NCBI GenBank assembly: GCA_018894105.1
Contig: CM032121.1
Location: 36,488,230 to 36,552,229, forward strand
Direction: 5' to 3'
Length of the DNA stretch: 64,000 bases
From: Jacaranda mimosifolia
Lineage: Eukaryota; Streptophyta; Magnoliopsida; Lamiales; Bignoniaceae
Made by a program: the position numbers and the translations under genes. The notes below the pieces were generated by a model. The model had not been told where the DNA came from and did not search any database. It saw only the letters and a program-made list of their open reading frames with translations. Shown piece after piece: positions 26,221-38,770 of the stretch; within the stretch, counting starts at the first letter, position 1; each line of letters opens with the position of its first letter.

Positions 26221-26590
26221 TTGTTTGGATTTATTTTCTGGAGGCATTTTTATTTTCTAGTAAAAAAAAATAGTAAAAAAGTTAATATATAAGTGTTTTT
26301 GAAAATGAAATATTGTTTGAATATTTTGTTTAAAATGTAATGATTATGTAGAGTTGAAAATGGGTTGTATTTGAAAAATATAATGTTTTGTATTAAAAAT
26401 CATACAAATGTGAATATGAGAAAATAAAAAGTGATGAAAAGTGAAAATGGAGAGATAGTGAAGAGTTTGTCTGAAAAAATATTTTGAGAATAAAAATGTA
26501 CATGAAAATGGGGAAGAAGTTGATGGTTTTCTATCTTTATTTTCAGCAGAAAATAAAAATAGGTCCAAAAAAACAAAAACAAACGGGCCC
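26221..26590. mobile_element. MITE-like dispersed repeat, copy 2
   Basis: Second member of the family at 25089-25453, in the same orientation, starting TTGTTTGGATTT and ending CAAACGGGCCC. The two copies are about 770 bp apart. Differences are many but spread out, mostly single substitutions and A/T run-length changes, so the copies are old. The ORFs across it are chance frames in AT-rich DNA. Confidence 0.7.
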
Positions 26591-27307
26591 TTATTTCATG
26601 TCATTTCACTCACTCATATGTATTTAATTAAATTATTATTTTTTTATTTTTACTAGACTTTTTAAGAGGATCGTAGTTTTAATTTATGCCAAATTTCTGA
26701 AATAAAATAAAATTTTTGTTTGAATGTTGTCGGGCAATCAATTTTTGATAATACTATTTCAAATAATGAAACATCATTATAGATACACTTAAAATATACC
26801 TTTCCTTCTATTGTTCTTGCAAATTTTAGAACGATTCCGAATCTTGCAATAGGAATATATATTGAATATTTTTCACAATTATGAATGAAGGTCATATTGA
26901 AATTAAACTTTAGTCTAAGAAAATTTTGGTTGTTCCATTCATGAGTGCTTAAAACTTGTAATAAAAAAGAAAAAGAAAGAGCAATTATAGATCGAAAAAG
27001 TCATATTAGCTATATCAGACTAGACACATCTAAAAATCTTTACTATAAAAATAAAGAAATATTCTATAACAAGGACTCCCTTCACGCAATATTTGCTATA
27101 ATCACTAAATCATATATATTAACATAAATTTTATTTTATAATATATATTTAAACTTATTTCAAGATTCATTTGAGGAAATACATAACTGAGTAGATGATA
27201 TGAAATATTTTCCTTGTAATCAATATATTGTTGTCAAATCCATCCACTTGTTCTCACAACTGTCACTATTCTTATCATAAACCAAAAGTTGTATGGACTA
27301 CTTTAGA

Positions 27308-27342
<35 letters not shown>

Positions 27343-27744
27343 CTTGTCTTTTTTCAATGAATTCTTGAAATGTCTCTATTAATTATGTTTGATCAAACAT
27401 GTCCAACCTCTGACTAAGTTTTGTTGTACTAGAAATCTCTATTGCCCCTATTAGCCCAAACAGCCATGAACCCATGTTTCTGCATCACAAAATTTAGCAC
27501 CAATCAACCAATAGAGATATCATTGTCACATCATGTAATTGTTGTTGCCACATCCGATGCTTTATTAATAATTATATATATATATATGGTAAATAAAATA
27601 AAATCATATTGAGGGTGGTATCAACTGTAAAGGGGAATTTTTGGATGAATTGAATATTACTTATAATCCATTAATATAATGATTCACTCAAGACTTGGAA
27701 TAAATATTTTATATTAATTATTTGTTTTGAGATCCCATGATTAA

Positions 27745-28097
27745 GAGAGTATATTTGGTCAAAGCTTATTTGAGAAATTTTATAATGTTTTAAATTTATA
27801 AAGTCGTATTTTGTAAATGATTTTTTAAATTGTGTAAATAAATTAAAATTTATTGTTAGTGATAATTTTGTAATTAATATATTTAAAATAAAAAAAATAT
27901 TAAAATTTTAAAAATAAAGTTATGAGCTCCTTATGTTTTCAAAAAGAGCAAAGAAGATTTGAACAAATTATATTGGAAGAGTAAAAGTTTTTTTTATTTT
28001 TTAAAATTATATCAAATTTTTTATGATATATTATGAGTTTTCAAATATCTTATAAAATATTTTAAAAAATTTATAAGTTCATCCAAACAATATCATC
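27745..28097. mobile_element. Tourist-like (PIF/Harbinger) MITE, copy 2
   Basis: The element runs from GAGAGTATATTTGG to CCAAACAATATCATC and is flanked by TAA at 27742-27744 and 28098-28100. It shares ends and internal order with 12608-12924 (for example ATCTTATAAAATATTTT near its right end). It is more AT-rich and more eroded than copy 1. Confidence 0.65.
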
Positions 28098-29514
28098 TAA
28101 GACAATTATCTAAGCCTCACTTCTTTTATTCTTCTTCTCGATTCTATTACTCACTTTAAGGAATAATATATATTTTTAAGAGGATAGAATAAGGGGTCAA
28201 ATTTATCTTAACAAAAGCAATAGCAACAATACGATCATATATCCATTTTACTTTAATTTGTTGCCTTAAAATTTTTGATTTTTTTTATTGATTTAGGGTA
28301 CAATTAATTAGTTTTGGATCAATTTTTAAGTTGTACTTTGAGATGACAATTTTTTAATTTAAAGCTCGTTTAAAGAATAATAAAGAAAAGAGTGTCTCTA
28401 AAACGTGCCCGACCAAATATGGTACATTCATGTGAAAGGAATATGTACACACACAATTAAATTAAACAAAATGCAAGTTGTTTACTTATTGGTGCTACAT
28501 TATTACTATCAATTAGGCTTTCAATTTTATTTAAAAACTTTTCAATTTATTATTGCTTTTACTTATGCAAGAAATAGTTTTTGTCACGTAATTTAGTTAG
28601 GATATATTTAAGTGAGTAATGGATTATTATATATTATATGTCATGATGTTAATATTTTATTTTATGACCGTATCATTACTTTCATTCAATAATTCTAAAA
28701 TTTATTTAGGTACATATCCAAATATCTGGCATAAATTTTTGCAAAAAAGAGAAAGTCAATTTTTTTGAATGAATTTTAGATGAACTGTATTGGATCAGAA
28801 ACTCTTATACATAAATCTGGATGAAAAATTTCATGCCACCCATTTTACGTTCAAGAAGGTTATGAATCATGATATAAAATAATATTTATCATTCTTTGGT
28901 TGCACCATATCCATCTCAACAAAATCATGTTTTACAAAAAGTGCACAATTCTTAACACGACACACATTTTGGGCGAATAAACCTTATTAGAGAGATAGAC
29001 TAATTGAAATAGAATAAGGCTAGTTTGTTCCCCATAGCAATAGATTTTGTACTAGCAAACCATATCATGTCGTTTGTTCCCTCTTCGTTCTAGCTTTTTA
29101 AATAAGGCATGCTTTTGAGATGGCTCATAAAGAAGTAAATATAAAGTTATTTACTTCCTTAAAATTCTTCCTTTGTTGATGATACATATAATAATATTAT
29201 AAAATAAAATATCAACAATATTGTATATGATAAAGAATTTATGAGCCAATTGAATATATACTTAAGCAAGTGACATGATATATAAAGATTATGTAATAAA
29301 ATATTGTAATTTTTTTTTCTTCCAAAAATGATGAAAAAAGAATAGTTAAATTACCAAGAATGCCCCCCATGTTACTAATAAAAGATCCGGGGCAACAAGC
29401 TAGGTTAGCATGGGGTGGGTGCTACTATTTGTAGAGGGTAGAAAATAACAAACATTAATTGCAAAAGCAAAGCTAAAAACAGAAAAAGCAAAAGACAGGT
29501 AATGCTGAGGCGGC

Positions 29515-29523
29515 CCACGTGGC
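29515..29523. promoter_or_regulatory. G-box/ABRE (CCACGTGGC) upstream of the AFP gene
   Basis: CCACGTGGC is a palindromic G-box and a strong ABA-response element core bound by bZIP factors of the ABI5/ABF class. It lies about 1.55 kb upstream of the AFP start codon and 40 bp from a second ACGTG box. Its function here is inferred from the motif and the identity of the downstream gene. Confidence 0.5.
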
Positions 29524-29562
29524 AACCCTATCCTACCCCAAAGATCACCCACCCACATTTTT

Positions 29563-29572
29563 GACACGTGTC
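29563..29572. promoter_or_regulatory. G-box/ABRE (GACACGTGTC) upstream of the AFP gene
   Basis: A perfect 10-bp palindrome GACACGTGTC with an ACGTG core, 40 bp from the previous box. Paired ACGTG boxes are the usual arrangement for ABA responsiveness. Confidence 0.5.
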
Positions 29573-30480
29573 CCATTCCATCAACCAACATACCCTCACG
29601 TTTTCATAGTTAAGGCTCCCCTCACAATAATTTCAAATGACAAGAAGTTGTTGAATAGTCAATTAATTTACATTATTTTTTATACTTATATATAAAGTTT
29701 AGGTTTGAATTTTGATAAAATTTTAATAAATAACAATTTTTATTTTTTTTTAAAATCAAAATTTAAGTTTGAATTGATAAGTTCCATTGTAATAAAAAAT
29801 CACACCTATTGATGAGTTATGTTTTTTAATTAGGACGAACAATTCAAAACTACACTTTTTAAATAAGTTAAAGTCGAATTTTGAATTTTCTCTTTCATAC
29901 TATTATAAGTATAAAAATAACTAATGTTTAGATAATTTTAAAAAATCAACTTAATATGAAATTTTACAATAACTTAGCAATATTTGGTTATGTTTTTGTA
30001 TGATTTTAATATGTGTTTTGAAAGAATGAATATTGAAAGTAGGATTGGAGAATATGAAAATTGTATTGGGAAATGTAATAAATCTTTTGTTATGTTTTGA
30101 AAAATAGTTAAAAATTTATTTTAGAGAATTTTGGTATATATATTATGTTTTGGGGAAAAATATTTTTTTATTGTAGCAATCAAATCAATATTTTTTTATT
30201 AATTTTTATTTTTGTGAAAATGAATTGGGTATTTTTTTAATGTAAGAATGATATATATATATATATATAATGGGAAAGTTTTGGGGATAATGAAGAATAT
30301 AATAGGATATTTTGAAAAAAAACAAATTTTAGTAATTTGAAGGAAAAATGAGTGTATATTTAATTATATTTTTTCAAAAAAATTATTTTGAAAAAACATA
30401 ACCAAACACTTCCTAAATTTTTTGAAAAGAATTACAAAATCTATATATTCTTGAAATTGTAATGGTTTTGCCTAGATTCA

Positions 30481-30514
<34 letters not shown>
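30481..30514. repeat. Long poly(A) tract
   Basis: An uninterrupted run of more than 30 A residues, followed by GAAAAAGGG. It lies about 570 bp upstream of the AFP start codon, between the distal and proximal ACGTG boxes. It is either a nucleosome-disfavouring promoter tract or the tail of an old retroposed sequence. Confidence 0.7.
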
Positions 30515-30516
<2 letters not shown>

Positions 30517-30656
30517 AAAAGGGCAAAAAGGAAAAATGTTAAAAATAAAATAGGAACATATATGGAAAGGAGGTAGAGACATTTGTTTGTAATAATTGTA
30601 TCCTGGAAAACTGCTCGTCTCTCAACCACATCGGCGATCCCAAATTCTCCTCGTCC

Positions 30657-30668
30657 GACACGTGCCAC
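30657..30668. promoter_or_regulatory. Proximal ABRE (GACACGTGCCAC) of the AFP gene
   Basis: An ACGTG core in a GACACGTGCCAC context, about 400 bp before the AFP start codon and so within or near the core promoter. It is the third ACGTG box upstream of this gene. Confidence 0.55.
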
Positions 30669-31063
30669 TTTTACGAAGCTTTTACGTTACATTTCCAAGA
30701 CCCTTTTTCGTCTTTTCGCCACACCTTATGAATTTTAAATTATTATTAAAATCTCTCGTCCTTTACACCATTCTTGCCTTTTAACAAATTCTGCCGCCGG
30801 CCGTTTTTCTTTTGCGAAAAAAGCCCCCAAGAAAACATCAGAGTTTAATTTTGCAGCATTATGTGATTTCTTTTCTGAGGAAAAACAAGTTTTTGGAGTG
30901 CTGAAGTTGAGCAAAATTTTTATTTTTAGTTCTTTTGCTTGTTAATTTGCCCTATTTTTTTCCCGGGAAAGAGAGTGCCCACTTGAATTTTGCTTCAAGG
31001 AGTACGCTTTTGCATCTTGGCTTCGTCAGAATTTGATCTTTTTGGGTTTTTACTGCATTGGCG

Positions 31064-33556
31064 ATGGAGGGAGCTGAAGGAAATATAGAAAAGTCGAATC
31101 TTTCTCTGCGCATGAACGGTGTTTCGAGAGATCTGCTGCACAAATTCATGAAAGAAAGCCGTTATCCAAATGAAAATGAACTAGAAGAAGAGGATGAGGA
31201 AATAGAGTTGAGTTTGGGGCTTTCAATGAACGGTAGATTTGGAGTGGACCCCGCGAGGAAAAAGCTCAAACGCTCGTCTTCTATATCAAACTTGGTTTTT
31301 ACAGTTGGTGCTGTGGATAATGGGAGCATTAACCAAGCGCGTGGGGTGGAGTTTGAGAGGTACGCGCCGCTGGTGAGGACGCGCTCCCTCCCGACTGAGA
31401 CGGAGGAGGAATGGCGCCGGCGGAAGGAGTTGCAGTCCATTAGGCGCATGGAGGCCAGGAGAAAGAGGATGGAGAAGCTAAAGAATGTGAGAGTTATGAA
31501 AGATAAGGAGAACTCCTTTGAGGATGTTAATAATGTGAATGGATTGCATGAAGTTGTTAATGGAAGTGTAAATGGTCAAAGGCTTGATTCTGGGGTTCTT
31601 AATAGGTTTGAGAATGGGAATATAATGCCATCATCTCAGGGGTCAATTGGACCACAACGGAGTAGTTCATCTGGAACTTCTGATCTTCTGTCTCACCAAA
31701 TAGAGGGTATATACTTTTCTTCTTCATCTTTTCTTGACCTTTATCATTTATTTATTTATGTTTTTCTACTTTGCATGTTTATGCTATGCATTTGTGCAAT
31801 TTTAATTTAATTGCTTATGATCACTATTTTATTGATTCTTTTGGGTTGGATAATAAGGGACAGATGATAGGACTTATAGTTTCTGATTCTTGCATTTATA
31901 CTGTGTTGATTATTTTGGATTGTGGGCAAGAAGGGGTTGTTGCATCTGGAATAAGTTCAGGGTAATTTCTGCGGTGACAAATTGGATCTGTTTACAGCAA
32001 TCCTTTTATGGCTGCTGATAAATTTCCCTGTGGTTGCATTTTGTTGGAGAGTCTTAAGAGTTATTTACTGCGACTATGATTGCTGATGAATTGCATGTGC
32101 TTGCAGTTTTTTTTTTAAAATAGATTCTAAAATTTATATACTGCGACTGTAATCAATGTCTTCTCAGCAATGTAAAAAAAGAGTTATTGATGTGTTCTAA
32201 AATTTGAATAGTCGATGTATGGCTTCAGCAATTCATTTCGAGTTTATTCATTTATTAACTTTGGAGAGGAAAATGAGAATCAAGATTTCTCCTTTCTTCT
32301 TGATTTTTCTCGGGAAGGTAGGAGTGGGAGTGCTCTGGGTAGTTGATTTTCGTGCACATAATAGAGATATATGGTGCTTGCTTGCTATGAGAATACTTTC
32401 ATACTTTTATGTTAAAATGATAGATCTAATAATATAATTCCTTTTTAAGTTTTTGTACCTGTGGAAGCTTTGGCGCAAAAACTACATCTATTGATGCTTT
32501 TGCTCCTTTTCTCGGCTGTTATCTGATAGAAAAACTCAAATCTTGCCAAATGGCAGTGTGTCTCACTCTGAAGATGTCATATTGTGTGCTTGATTTGTCA
32601 ATGCTCTATCCTCTGTTCTAGAAATCTATTGAGTTCATTATTAGATCGGGGTACAGTAGCTACCATAGATAACATGAAGAGTAAATCATAATTCAAACCA
32701 ACTGTTTTTTCTTGTCAAAGTAGATTATCTGAAAGCAATCAGAATCTGAATCTGTTGACTCTTTCAATATTTTTGAATAATTTGCCTTTTCTACTGTTCT
32801 GGCCATGAACTTGTCTTACGATGCATGACCCATGGACTTGAGGAAATTGTATGCCATCTCAGTCATTATCTTCTTAGTCTCCATATTGATTATACTTAGG
32901 GTTAATTTTTCATTACACAGGCAGATTATGTTTGTAGATGGATATGACACAAACTTGAACTGTACGAATGATGGTGCTTTAAAAGTCAAAATGATGCTGA
33001 ACATGGTCATATATCATGCAATATCAAATTGCCTTCGTGATGAAATTCTGAATTATTGTTTGATTTTCCTCTAGCAGCAATAAGATAAAACTGGTTAACA
33101 CATTGTACATGGCTTATAGTAGCCATTTTTACATTCGTCTGGGCATGTGCTGAACAAAGGTTTATCTTTTGCAAAGAGCTTTTCTCATCTGCCATATCTT
33201 TTATAACAGGACCAGAAGGAAATGCTGAGGTTCCACCTTCCAGCCTTCAGACTTCACAGGAGCAGGGCAAGCCGGAATCTGCTGGCCGAGCTGCTGATAG
33301 AGAGATAAAGGGGGCCAACGAAGTCCCAAAAAATGCAATGCTTGATATGCCCTATGTAACTACAAAAGGAGATGGACCTAACGGTCACAAGATAGAGGGA
33401 TTCTTGTACAGATATAGGAAGGGGGAGGAAGTTAGAATAGTCTGCGTTTGCCATGGGATGTTCCTTACGCCGGCAGAGTTTGTCAAGCATGGCGGCGGTG
33501 GTGATGTGGAGCACCCCTTGAAGCATATAGTAGTGAACCCTTTTCCTCTCTTGTAA
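31064..33556 (+). CDS. Ninja-family protein AFP (ABI five-binding protein), two exons
   Basis: Exons 31064-31706 and 33210-33556 (GT..AG, phase 1) join to 329 codons plus TAA. An EAR repression motif LSLGL lies at residues 49-53 within the N-terminal domain A; it recruits TOPLESS-type co-repressors. A basic stretch PARKKLKR follows at 63-70. Domain B at about 106-140 ([30 protein letters not shown]) is basic and carries a likely nuclear signal. The C-terminal domain at about 262-327 ([51 protein letters not shown]) is the family's protein-interaction domain, which binds ABI5-class bZIPs. AFPs are nuclear negative regulators of abscisic-acid signalling in seeds and stress. The start is the ATG at 31064; the preceding in-frame TTG is not needed. 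The family member (AFP1/2/3) is not decided. ACGTG boxes upstream fit ABA feedback control. Confidence 0.92.
31707..33209 (+). other. Intron of the AFP gene
   Basis: A 1.5-kb T-rich intron from GTATATACTTTT to TTTTATAACAG separates the EAR and basic domains from the C-terminal domain, the usual exon split in this family. I see no nested gene; the short frames inside have no domain. Confidence 0.8.
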
Positions 33557-34997
33557 GTGTAGTCCTTGTTGAAGGTTTAGCTGCGAATTCTAGCTTTAGT
33601 TTGAGGATTAAACCTTTTGTCTTTATGAGTACTTGATGATAGAGAAGAATTGTTCATAAGAAGTTTTGATGATTTTGTGAAACTTGTAGTTCTTTTTATT
33701 CGGTCTTTCATCATTCTTTAACTTGTTAAAGTCCCGTTCCATTGGAAGTATATTTTGAATGAAGTATGCAGGAAAGGTGCACAAGCAAACAATGGTTCTT
33801 GCATGAACGGCGCACGAGTATGGGTGGTAGCACAAATATGAATAGAGGCTGCATGAAAAAATGCACAAAAGGTACACTTATATGCACAAAGGGCGACATG
33901 AAATGTATCCATACATCCTTTATTGAAATTTTGTTAAATGCCTCATGGTTTCCATCATATCCTTATTGTTGATCGGCAAATACTCAATACGCTTAATAAT
34001 AAAATAATATAACTATGAGAGAAAATACATGCAGCAAGAAGTTAGAAAGATGATGTAATATATATAATACTCATTAATGATTATGGAGCTATCAAAAAGC
34101 TGTAGTAATACTAAGATGCTAGTTATTTTATGTACCTATGAGGATTAAATGACAAAAATGAGAGTATTTGAAGAAAAATACACATTAAAAGAGCAAGGTG
34201 TTTTGTTAATAGTATAGAATATTATTACGGACTATAACTTGAGGTGAATGGTAATTTCATTTTTTATCTTGTGTGTTATGTTTATATTCAGTAAAGCTCA
34301 AGGTTTATATCCTCAACATGTGATAATAATACCTTTGTATGCCCAATGCATGTTTTTAATTCTGTATTATATACTTTTTATTTTAGAAATTTTAGTCTTA
34401 TAAGAAATGCTATTGTCGTTGAAGCCTAATATTAGTTAGAATACTATCCATTTAAATTTTTTTCTAAATCTTATTCTATTTATTATTGCTTTTATGTTTT
34501 TATATTCGTTCATAAAATCTTCGATCTAACAATACCAAAACAATATTTTATCTTGATCAATGTAAATTTACTATTTGTTCTATAAAATTGTATAAAAAAG
34601 AAACATGCCTTGTCGAGATGTAGTGCAAAAATGTATGAAAAAAGCTTTGTAAAAGTCACCCTAAATCCAAAAGAAAATTTTCTGCAGCAGGCCTATTCCT
34701 TGCTGTTATTTTGACAACAGATATAAATGAGATACAAGTATACTCCATTCAAAACAAATATCTGCACTCTTCTGCAGACCCCCTAATCTAAGGAAATGGC
34801 ATGGAAAAATGGGGGCCAAACCTACACTACAATTTACAAGTAGCTATAATTCAAGACTAACAGAACAGCCCAACAAGACACCCAAAAGCACTTTCCCGGA
34901 CGCAGCACCGGCCCATTTTGTCTCGCCTGCAGGGTCACAAGTGGGCTTAGCTCTCTATGTATTTGCTATGTCAATCAAATGTTTCCTTTCTGTATAG
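33557..34997. other. Tail-to-tail spacer between AFP and RPK2-like genes
   Basis: It holds the 3' UTRs of two convergent genes plus AT-rich spacer. A patch near 33760-33910 is rich in TGCATGAA and GCACAA words that recur several times, a weak local repetition. No other gene is seen. Confidence 0.55.
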
Positions 34998-37900
34998 CTA
35001 ACAAGATGGAGGTTGAAGTTGTTTTAGCCGTCTGACGACCTGCTTCATTGTCGGCCTGGTAGAAAGGGAGTCAACTGTACATACTAGAGCCAAGTCCAAT
35101 ATTTCGATCAAATCGTCGTGTGGGCTGGCATCCCACAGCCCAGCGGTAAAGAACTCCTTGGCCCGGCCACGGCGCATGAGCATGCATGCCCAAGCTACAA
35201 TGTTGAAACCGTTTCCATAGGACGAGAATGAGGGATCCAATGCTTTCTTGTCGGACATCAACTCAAGCAACACAACCCCATAGCTATAAACATCAGCCTT
35301 GTCAGAGACACGGCAAGTCATTGCATATTCAGGAGCCACGTATCCAAAAGTCCCGGCCACTCCAGTGGTCGCATGAGTTTCTGAAGTTCCAAGAAGCCGG
35401 GCTAGTCCAAAATCGGAGAGATATGCATTGTAGTCCTCATCCAACAATATATTGCTCGGCTTCACATCGCGGTGGAGAACACGAGGGACACACTGATCAT
35501 GCAGGTAGGCGAGCGCACGTGAAATGTCCAGGGCGATCTTGTGCAGTATCCTCCAGTCAACAGCTCTAGTGGATCTTTCCTGTATAAACTTCTCCAGGTT
35601 GCCACCTGGTAAATAGTTGTATATAAGAAACATCTCTGTTTCACTGGCATGATACCCTATCAGAGTCACAAGGTTCGGGTGGTGAAGTCTTCCCAGGGTT
35701 TTGATTTCTGCATCAAATTGTTGAACTCCTTGGAAACGTCCTACTGCAAGCCGTTTTATGGCCACTAGGACTCCTGGAGCAATCTCGGCTTTGTATGTTG
35801 CCCCAAAACCGCCGTTGCCAATGCAGTTGCTTGCATTAAAACTCCCCGTGGCACGGACCACATCCTCATATGTCAGTGGAACCTCAATCTCGGTAAAGAT
35901 GATCACTTCCTTCCTAGCAGTTCCACTTACTCTGGACCTTGGTTTCCACTTTCTTGTGTAGAAGAAAAGGACAATGAGAGCAAGAAGAACTGATACAATG
36001 GCTGCCGCAGATGTTAAAGAGGCAATCTCGATTGAGTTTAAGCCGCCATTTCCTCTTTTTCGACCTGGAGTTGACGTGTTAGGAGAAGCATTGTTTTGTG
36101 GATCCCCTATTCTTCCGGGTTGATCCGTAGAAGGTGAAGAGGAAAAGATTGAAGAGCAATTCAGAGAAGGGTTCCCAAGAAAGCTATCACATTTGATCAT
36201 ATTATTGTTCAGAGGCAGCAGTCCCGACAAATTATTGAAGGACACATTAAAAGTTGACAGAGTGGATATATTTGCCAAGCCAGGGGGGTATGGCCCAGAT
36301 AGCTTATTATTGTTCAGGAGAAGGACCGTCAAGTTCCTCAAATTTGCAAGATCTTTTGGAATTTCACCAGACAGAGAGTTTGAAGACAGCTCAAGAACTT
36401 CCAGAGGGTTTAACTGTCCCAAGCTTGCAGGGATTGAACCATTTAGGTTATCTCCAGCCAAAGAAAGACATCTGAGATTCTTTATCCGGCCAAGGCTGCT
36501 AGGAATTGAACCTTGCAAAGGGTTCCAGCTTAAATTAAGAACAAGAAGTGAGGCCAAGTCGCCAATGCCGGGAGGAAGACTCCCAGAAATTTGATTACTA
36601 GAAGCGTCCAGGAGTATCAAGGTCTTGCACACTGCAGCAATATCTGACGGAATTTGACCAAATAACACATTGTTTGTGACATTAACTATTATACCTCTCG
36701 CCAGGTCACACTTCTCGAAGAAAGCTCTAGGAAAGCTTCCAGTAAGCTTGTTTCCGCCAGCTAGAAATGCATAAACTGTTTGCTTTCCTAATATTTCAGA
36801 TGCAACAGGCATTGACGGCAGGATGCCAGTGAGATTGTTAGAACCAAAATTATGAATAACCAAGAAACCACCATCATCTCCATAAAATGGCAAAGAGGTT
36901 TCAATCCGAGTTTTATATGCAAAATATGATAAATATGCTGATGAAGGATGATAAGGATCTAATAAATCCCCATGCACCGATTGGATATGAGAACAAGCTT
37001 CGTAATTAAATGTGGGAATAGAACCTGAAAGATAATTCCCACTGATATCAAACAGAGTCATACAAGGAACTGAAATATTATCAATGATCTCCCCACTCAA
37101 TCTGTTTGAGCTCAAATCAAGAAAATGCACCTTCTTGCAGTTGCTAAACCCCTCAGAGATTTTTCCATGGTAATAGTTCTGAGCCAAATTCAACATCTCC
37201 AAGTTGTTGCAGGCGCCCCAACCAGCAGGGAAGTCTCCTTCCAGAGTTGCTCGAGGAGCCCACAACATCCTCAAGCTCGAGAGGCTAGTAATTCCGGTTG
37301 GAACTGTACCTTCATAAAAATTGTACTCGTCAGCAGTATATGCCAACTTTTCCACTGAATAACGACCTCTTAAACTCGAAACATTTGGAAGAGGATCCCA
37401 CAAGTTTGACAATACAAGGACAGATAACTTAGTACAATTACCAAGCTCAGATGGTATAGGACCACCAAAATTGTTCCTCGACACGTCCAGCACTTCCAGC
37501 TGACTCAACTGACCAAGTTCCCTCGGAATAACTTCCTCCAACATGTTAGAGTACAGAAGAAGGGTCTTCAACCCTCTACAGTTCCCAATACTTTTTGGAA
37601 TACCTTCGGCCAAGTAATTCCCCGAAAGATCCAAATGCTCGAGGTTTTCACAATTATATCCCATCTGAGTTGGAATTGATCCGCTGAGTAGATTATACGA
37701 TAAATAAAGCCCCCTCAGATCTCTAAGCCCACCAATAAACCCTGGAATTGACCCATTAACTTGGTTCCCAGCTAAATTCACAACTTGAAGCCCCACACAA
37801 TTGGCTAATGAACTTGGTATTCCCCCAACAATCTCATTAAATCCCAAGTTAACAACTTTCAAATTCTTCAAACCACTAAACTGAACCTGCAACGAGCCGG

Positions 37901-38492
37901 AGATAAAATTCCCCTCAAGGTCAAGAACCTCAAGCTTTTCCATTCCCCAGATTTCTACAGGAATTTCACCACTTAATTCATTAAACGGCAGTGACAAAAT
38001 CTTAAGTTCACTAAGCTTAGCAACAGCCATAGACAGTTTACCCAAGATTTTAACTTTACTATCGCCCCCAAAACAAGGCCTCCTAATTCCAAACCCATAA
38101 AGTGGAAATTGAGCAATTCTAGCACAAGACAAAGAATTACCTCCACCAGTAACATTCAAGGCCACGACCCGAGAACCCGAATCACAAGAAACCCCGGCCC
38201 ACGAGCAGTGATCCGGGCTTTCCAAATTCCAGCTACTCAGCACTCCATAAGGGTCTGAAAGTGACTGCTTGAACTCCAATAGAGCAGATTTATCCAAATC
38301 CGACGCCCAAACTGCATCCCTTTGAGCTGAAAAGAAAACACAAATGAAAATCAAAAGCCTCAACGGCTTGTGAAGATGGTGCCATTTCATGATAAGAAAA
38401 AAACGACCCATTATCGAAGCCCGAAAAGGGTCCTCAAAAAGCCCGAGTACAGCCCGGACCCCTCGTTGTCTCCCCCTCTCTTGAACAACCAT
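34998..38492 (-). CDS. RPK2: LRR receptor-like serine/threonine kinase, RPK2 (TOADSTOOL2) type
   Basis: Intronless ORF of 1164 codons. After a hydrophobic signal peptide ([15 protein letters not shown]) comes the LRR N-cap ([19 protein letters not shown]) with a Cys pair, about 20 leucine-rich repeats interrupted by an island of non-LRR sequence, a TM helix near 820-849 and a kinase from about 880. The kinase shows the glycine loop [12 protein letters not shown], catalytic [12 protein letters not shown] near 1007, DFG near 1026 and YVAPEY near 1055, so it is a complete RD-type kinase. The C-terminus [18 protein letters not shown] is typical of RPK2. RPK2 acts at the plasma membrane in meristem (CLE peptide), anther and embryo patterning. 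The true start may be the Met at 38411 or 38390, which places the signal peptide at the N-terminus. Upstream residues ([11 protein letters not shown]..) are basic and not secretory-like. The gene converges with AFP. Confidence 0.93.
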   Translation of the reverse strand: MVVQERGRQRGVRAVLGLFEDPFRASIMGRFFLIMKWHHLHKPLRLLIFICVFFSAQRDAVWASDLDKSALLEFKQSLSDPYGVLSSWNLESPDHCSWAGVSCDSGSRVVALNVTGGGNSLSCARIAQFPLYGFGIRRPCFGGDSKVKILGKLSMAVAKLSELKILSLPFNELSGEIPVEIWGMEKLEVLDLEGNFISGSLQVQFSGLKNLKVVNLGFNEIVGGIPSSLANCVGLQVVNLAGNQVNGSIPGFIGGLRDLRGLYLSYNLLSGSIPTQMGYNCENLEHLDLSGNYLAEGIPKSIGNCRGLKTLLLYSNMLEEVIPRELGQLSQLEVLDVSRNNFGGPIPSELGNCTKLSVLVLSNLWDPLPNVSSLRGRYSVEKLAYTADEYNFYEGTVPTGITSLSSLRMLWAPRATLEGDFPAGWGACNNLEMLNLAQNYYHGKISEGFSNCKKVHFLDLSSNRLSGEIIDNISVPCMTLFDISGNYLSGSIPTFNYEACSHIQSVHGDLLDPYHPSSAYLSYFAYKTRIETSLPFYGDDGGFLVIHNFGSNNLTGILPSMPVASEILGKQTVYAFLAGGNKLTGSFPRAFFEKCDLARGIIVNVTNNVLFGQIPSDIAAVCKTLILLDASSNQISGSLPPGIGDLASLLVLNLSWNPLQGSIPSSLGRIKNLRCLSLAGDNLNGSIPASLGQLNPLEVLELSSNSLSGEIPKDLANLRNLTVLLLNNNKLSGPYPPGLANISTLSTFNVSFNNLSGLLPLNNNMIKCDSFLGNPSLNCSSIFSSSPSTDQPGRIGDPQNNASPNTSTPGRKRGNGGLNSIEIASLTSAAAIVSVLLALIVLFFYTRKWKPRSRVSGTARKEVIIFTEIEVPLTYEDVVRATGSFNASNCIGNGGFGATYKAEIAPGVLVAIKRLAVGRFQGVQQFDAEIKTLGRLHHPNLVTLIGYHASETEMFLIYNYLPGGNLEKFIQERSTRAVDWRILHKIALDISRALAYLHDQCVPRVLHRDVKPSNILLDEDYNAYLSDFGLARLLGTSETHATTGVAGTFGYVAPEYAMTCRVSDKADVYSYGVVLLELMSDKKALDPSFSSYGNGFNIVAWACMLMRRGRAKEFFTAGLWDASPHDDLIEILDLALVCTVDSLSTRPTMKQVVRRLKQLQPPSC

Positions 38493-38770
38493 AAAAAAGA
38501 AAAAGGAAAACCCAAACCCTAATCCTGATTTTGGGTTTTACTTTTGCTTTCCCTTTTTTCAAAATTATACTCACAGAGTCTACACAGAAAGAGAGAGAGA
38601 GAGAAAGAAAGGTGGAACAGTGGGCTGTTTCTTTGTTTGTTCTTCTTTGAGAAAAACGCGTTGCTGTTCACATTTCAGTTTTTCTGTCTTTGCCTTCTTT
38701 TCTTGTTTTTTTCCTTTTTTCCTGTTTTTATTTCTTTCGGGCTTTACCAATTTTAAATTCCATGGAATTT
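38493..38770 (-). other. 5' leader and promoter-proximal region of the RPK2-like gene
   Basis: Read on the minus strand this is GA-rich just upstream of the gene on the right side and pyrimidine-rich near the start. On the plus strand a GA-repeat (GAGAGAGAGAGA core) lies at 38589-38603. CT/GA microsatellites in leaders are common in plant receptor-kinase genes. The transcription start is not determined. Confidence 0.4.

Larger units (their letters stand above)
24301..29512. other. AT-rich intergenic region with scattered MITEs
   Basis: Apart from the three MITE-like elements listed separately, I see no gene. A poly-T tract lies at about 27310-27336. A GC-richer patch near 24720-24990 contains CTCCACGTGTAGG, an ACGTG box that could serve a promoter, but no gene start is adjacent. 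Confidence 0.55.

Noticed and set aside
31058..31063. Start of the AFP protein two codons upstream
   Set aside because: The codon at 31058 is TTG. The first ATG is at 31064 and matches a normal family start.
34809..36594. Plus-strand ORFs opposite the RPK2-like gene
   Set aside because: They are shadows of the long, well-conserved receptor kinase on the minus strand.
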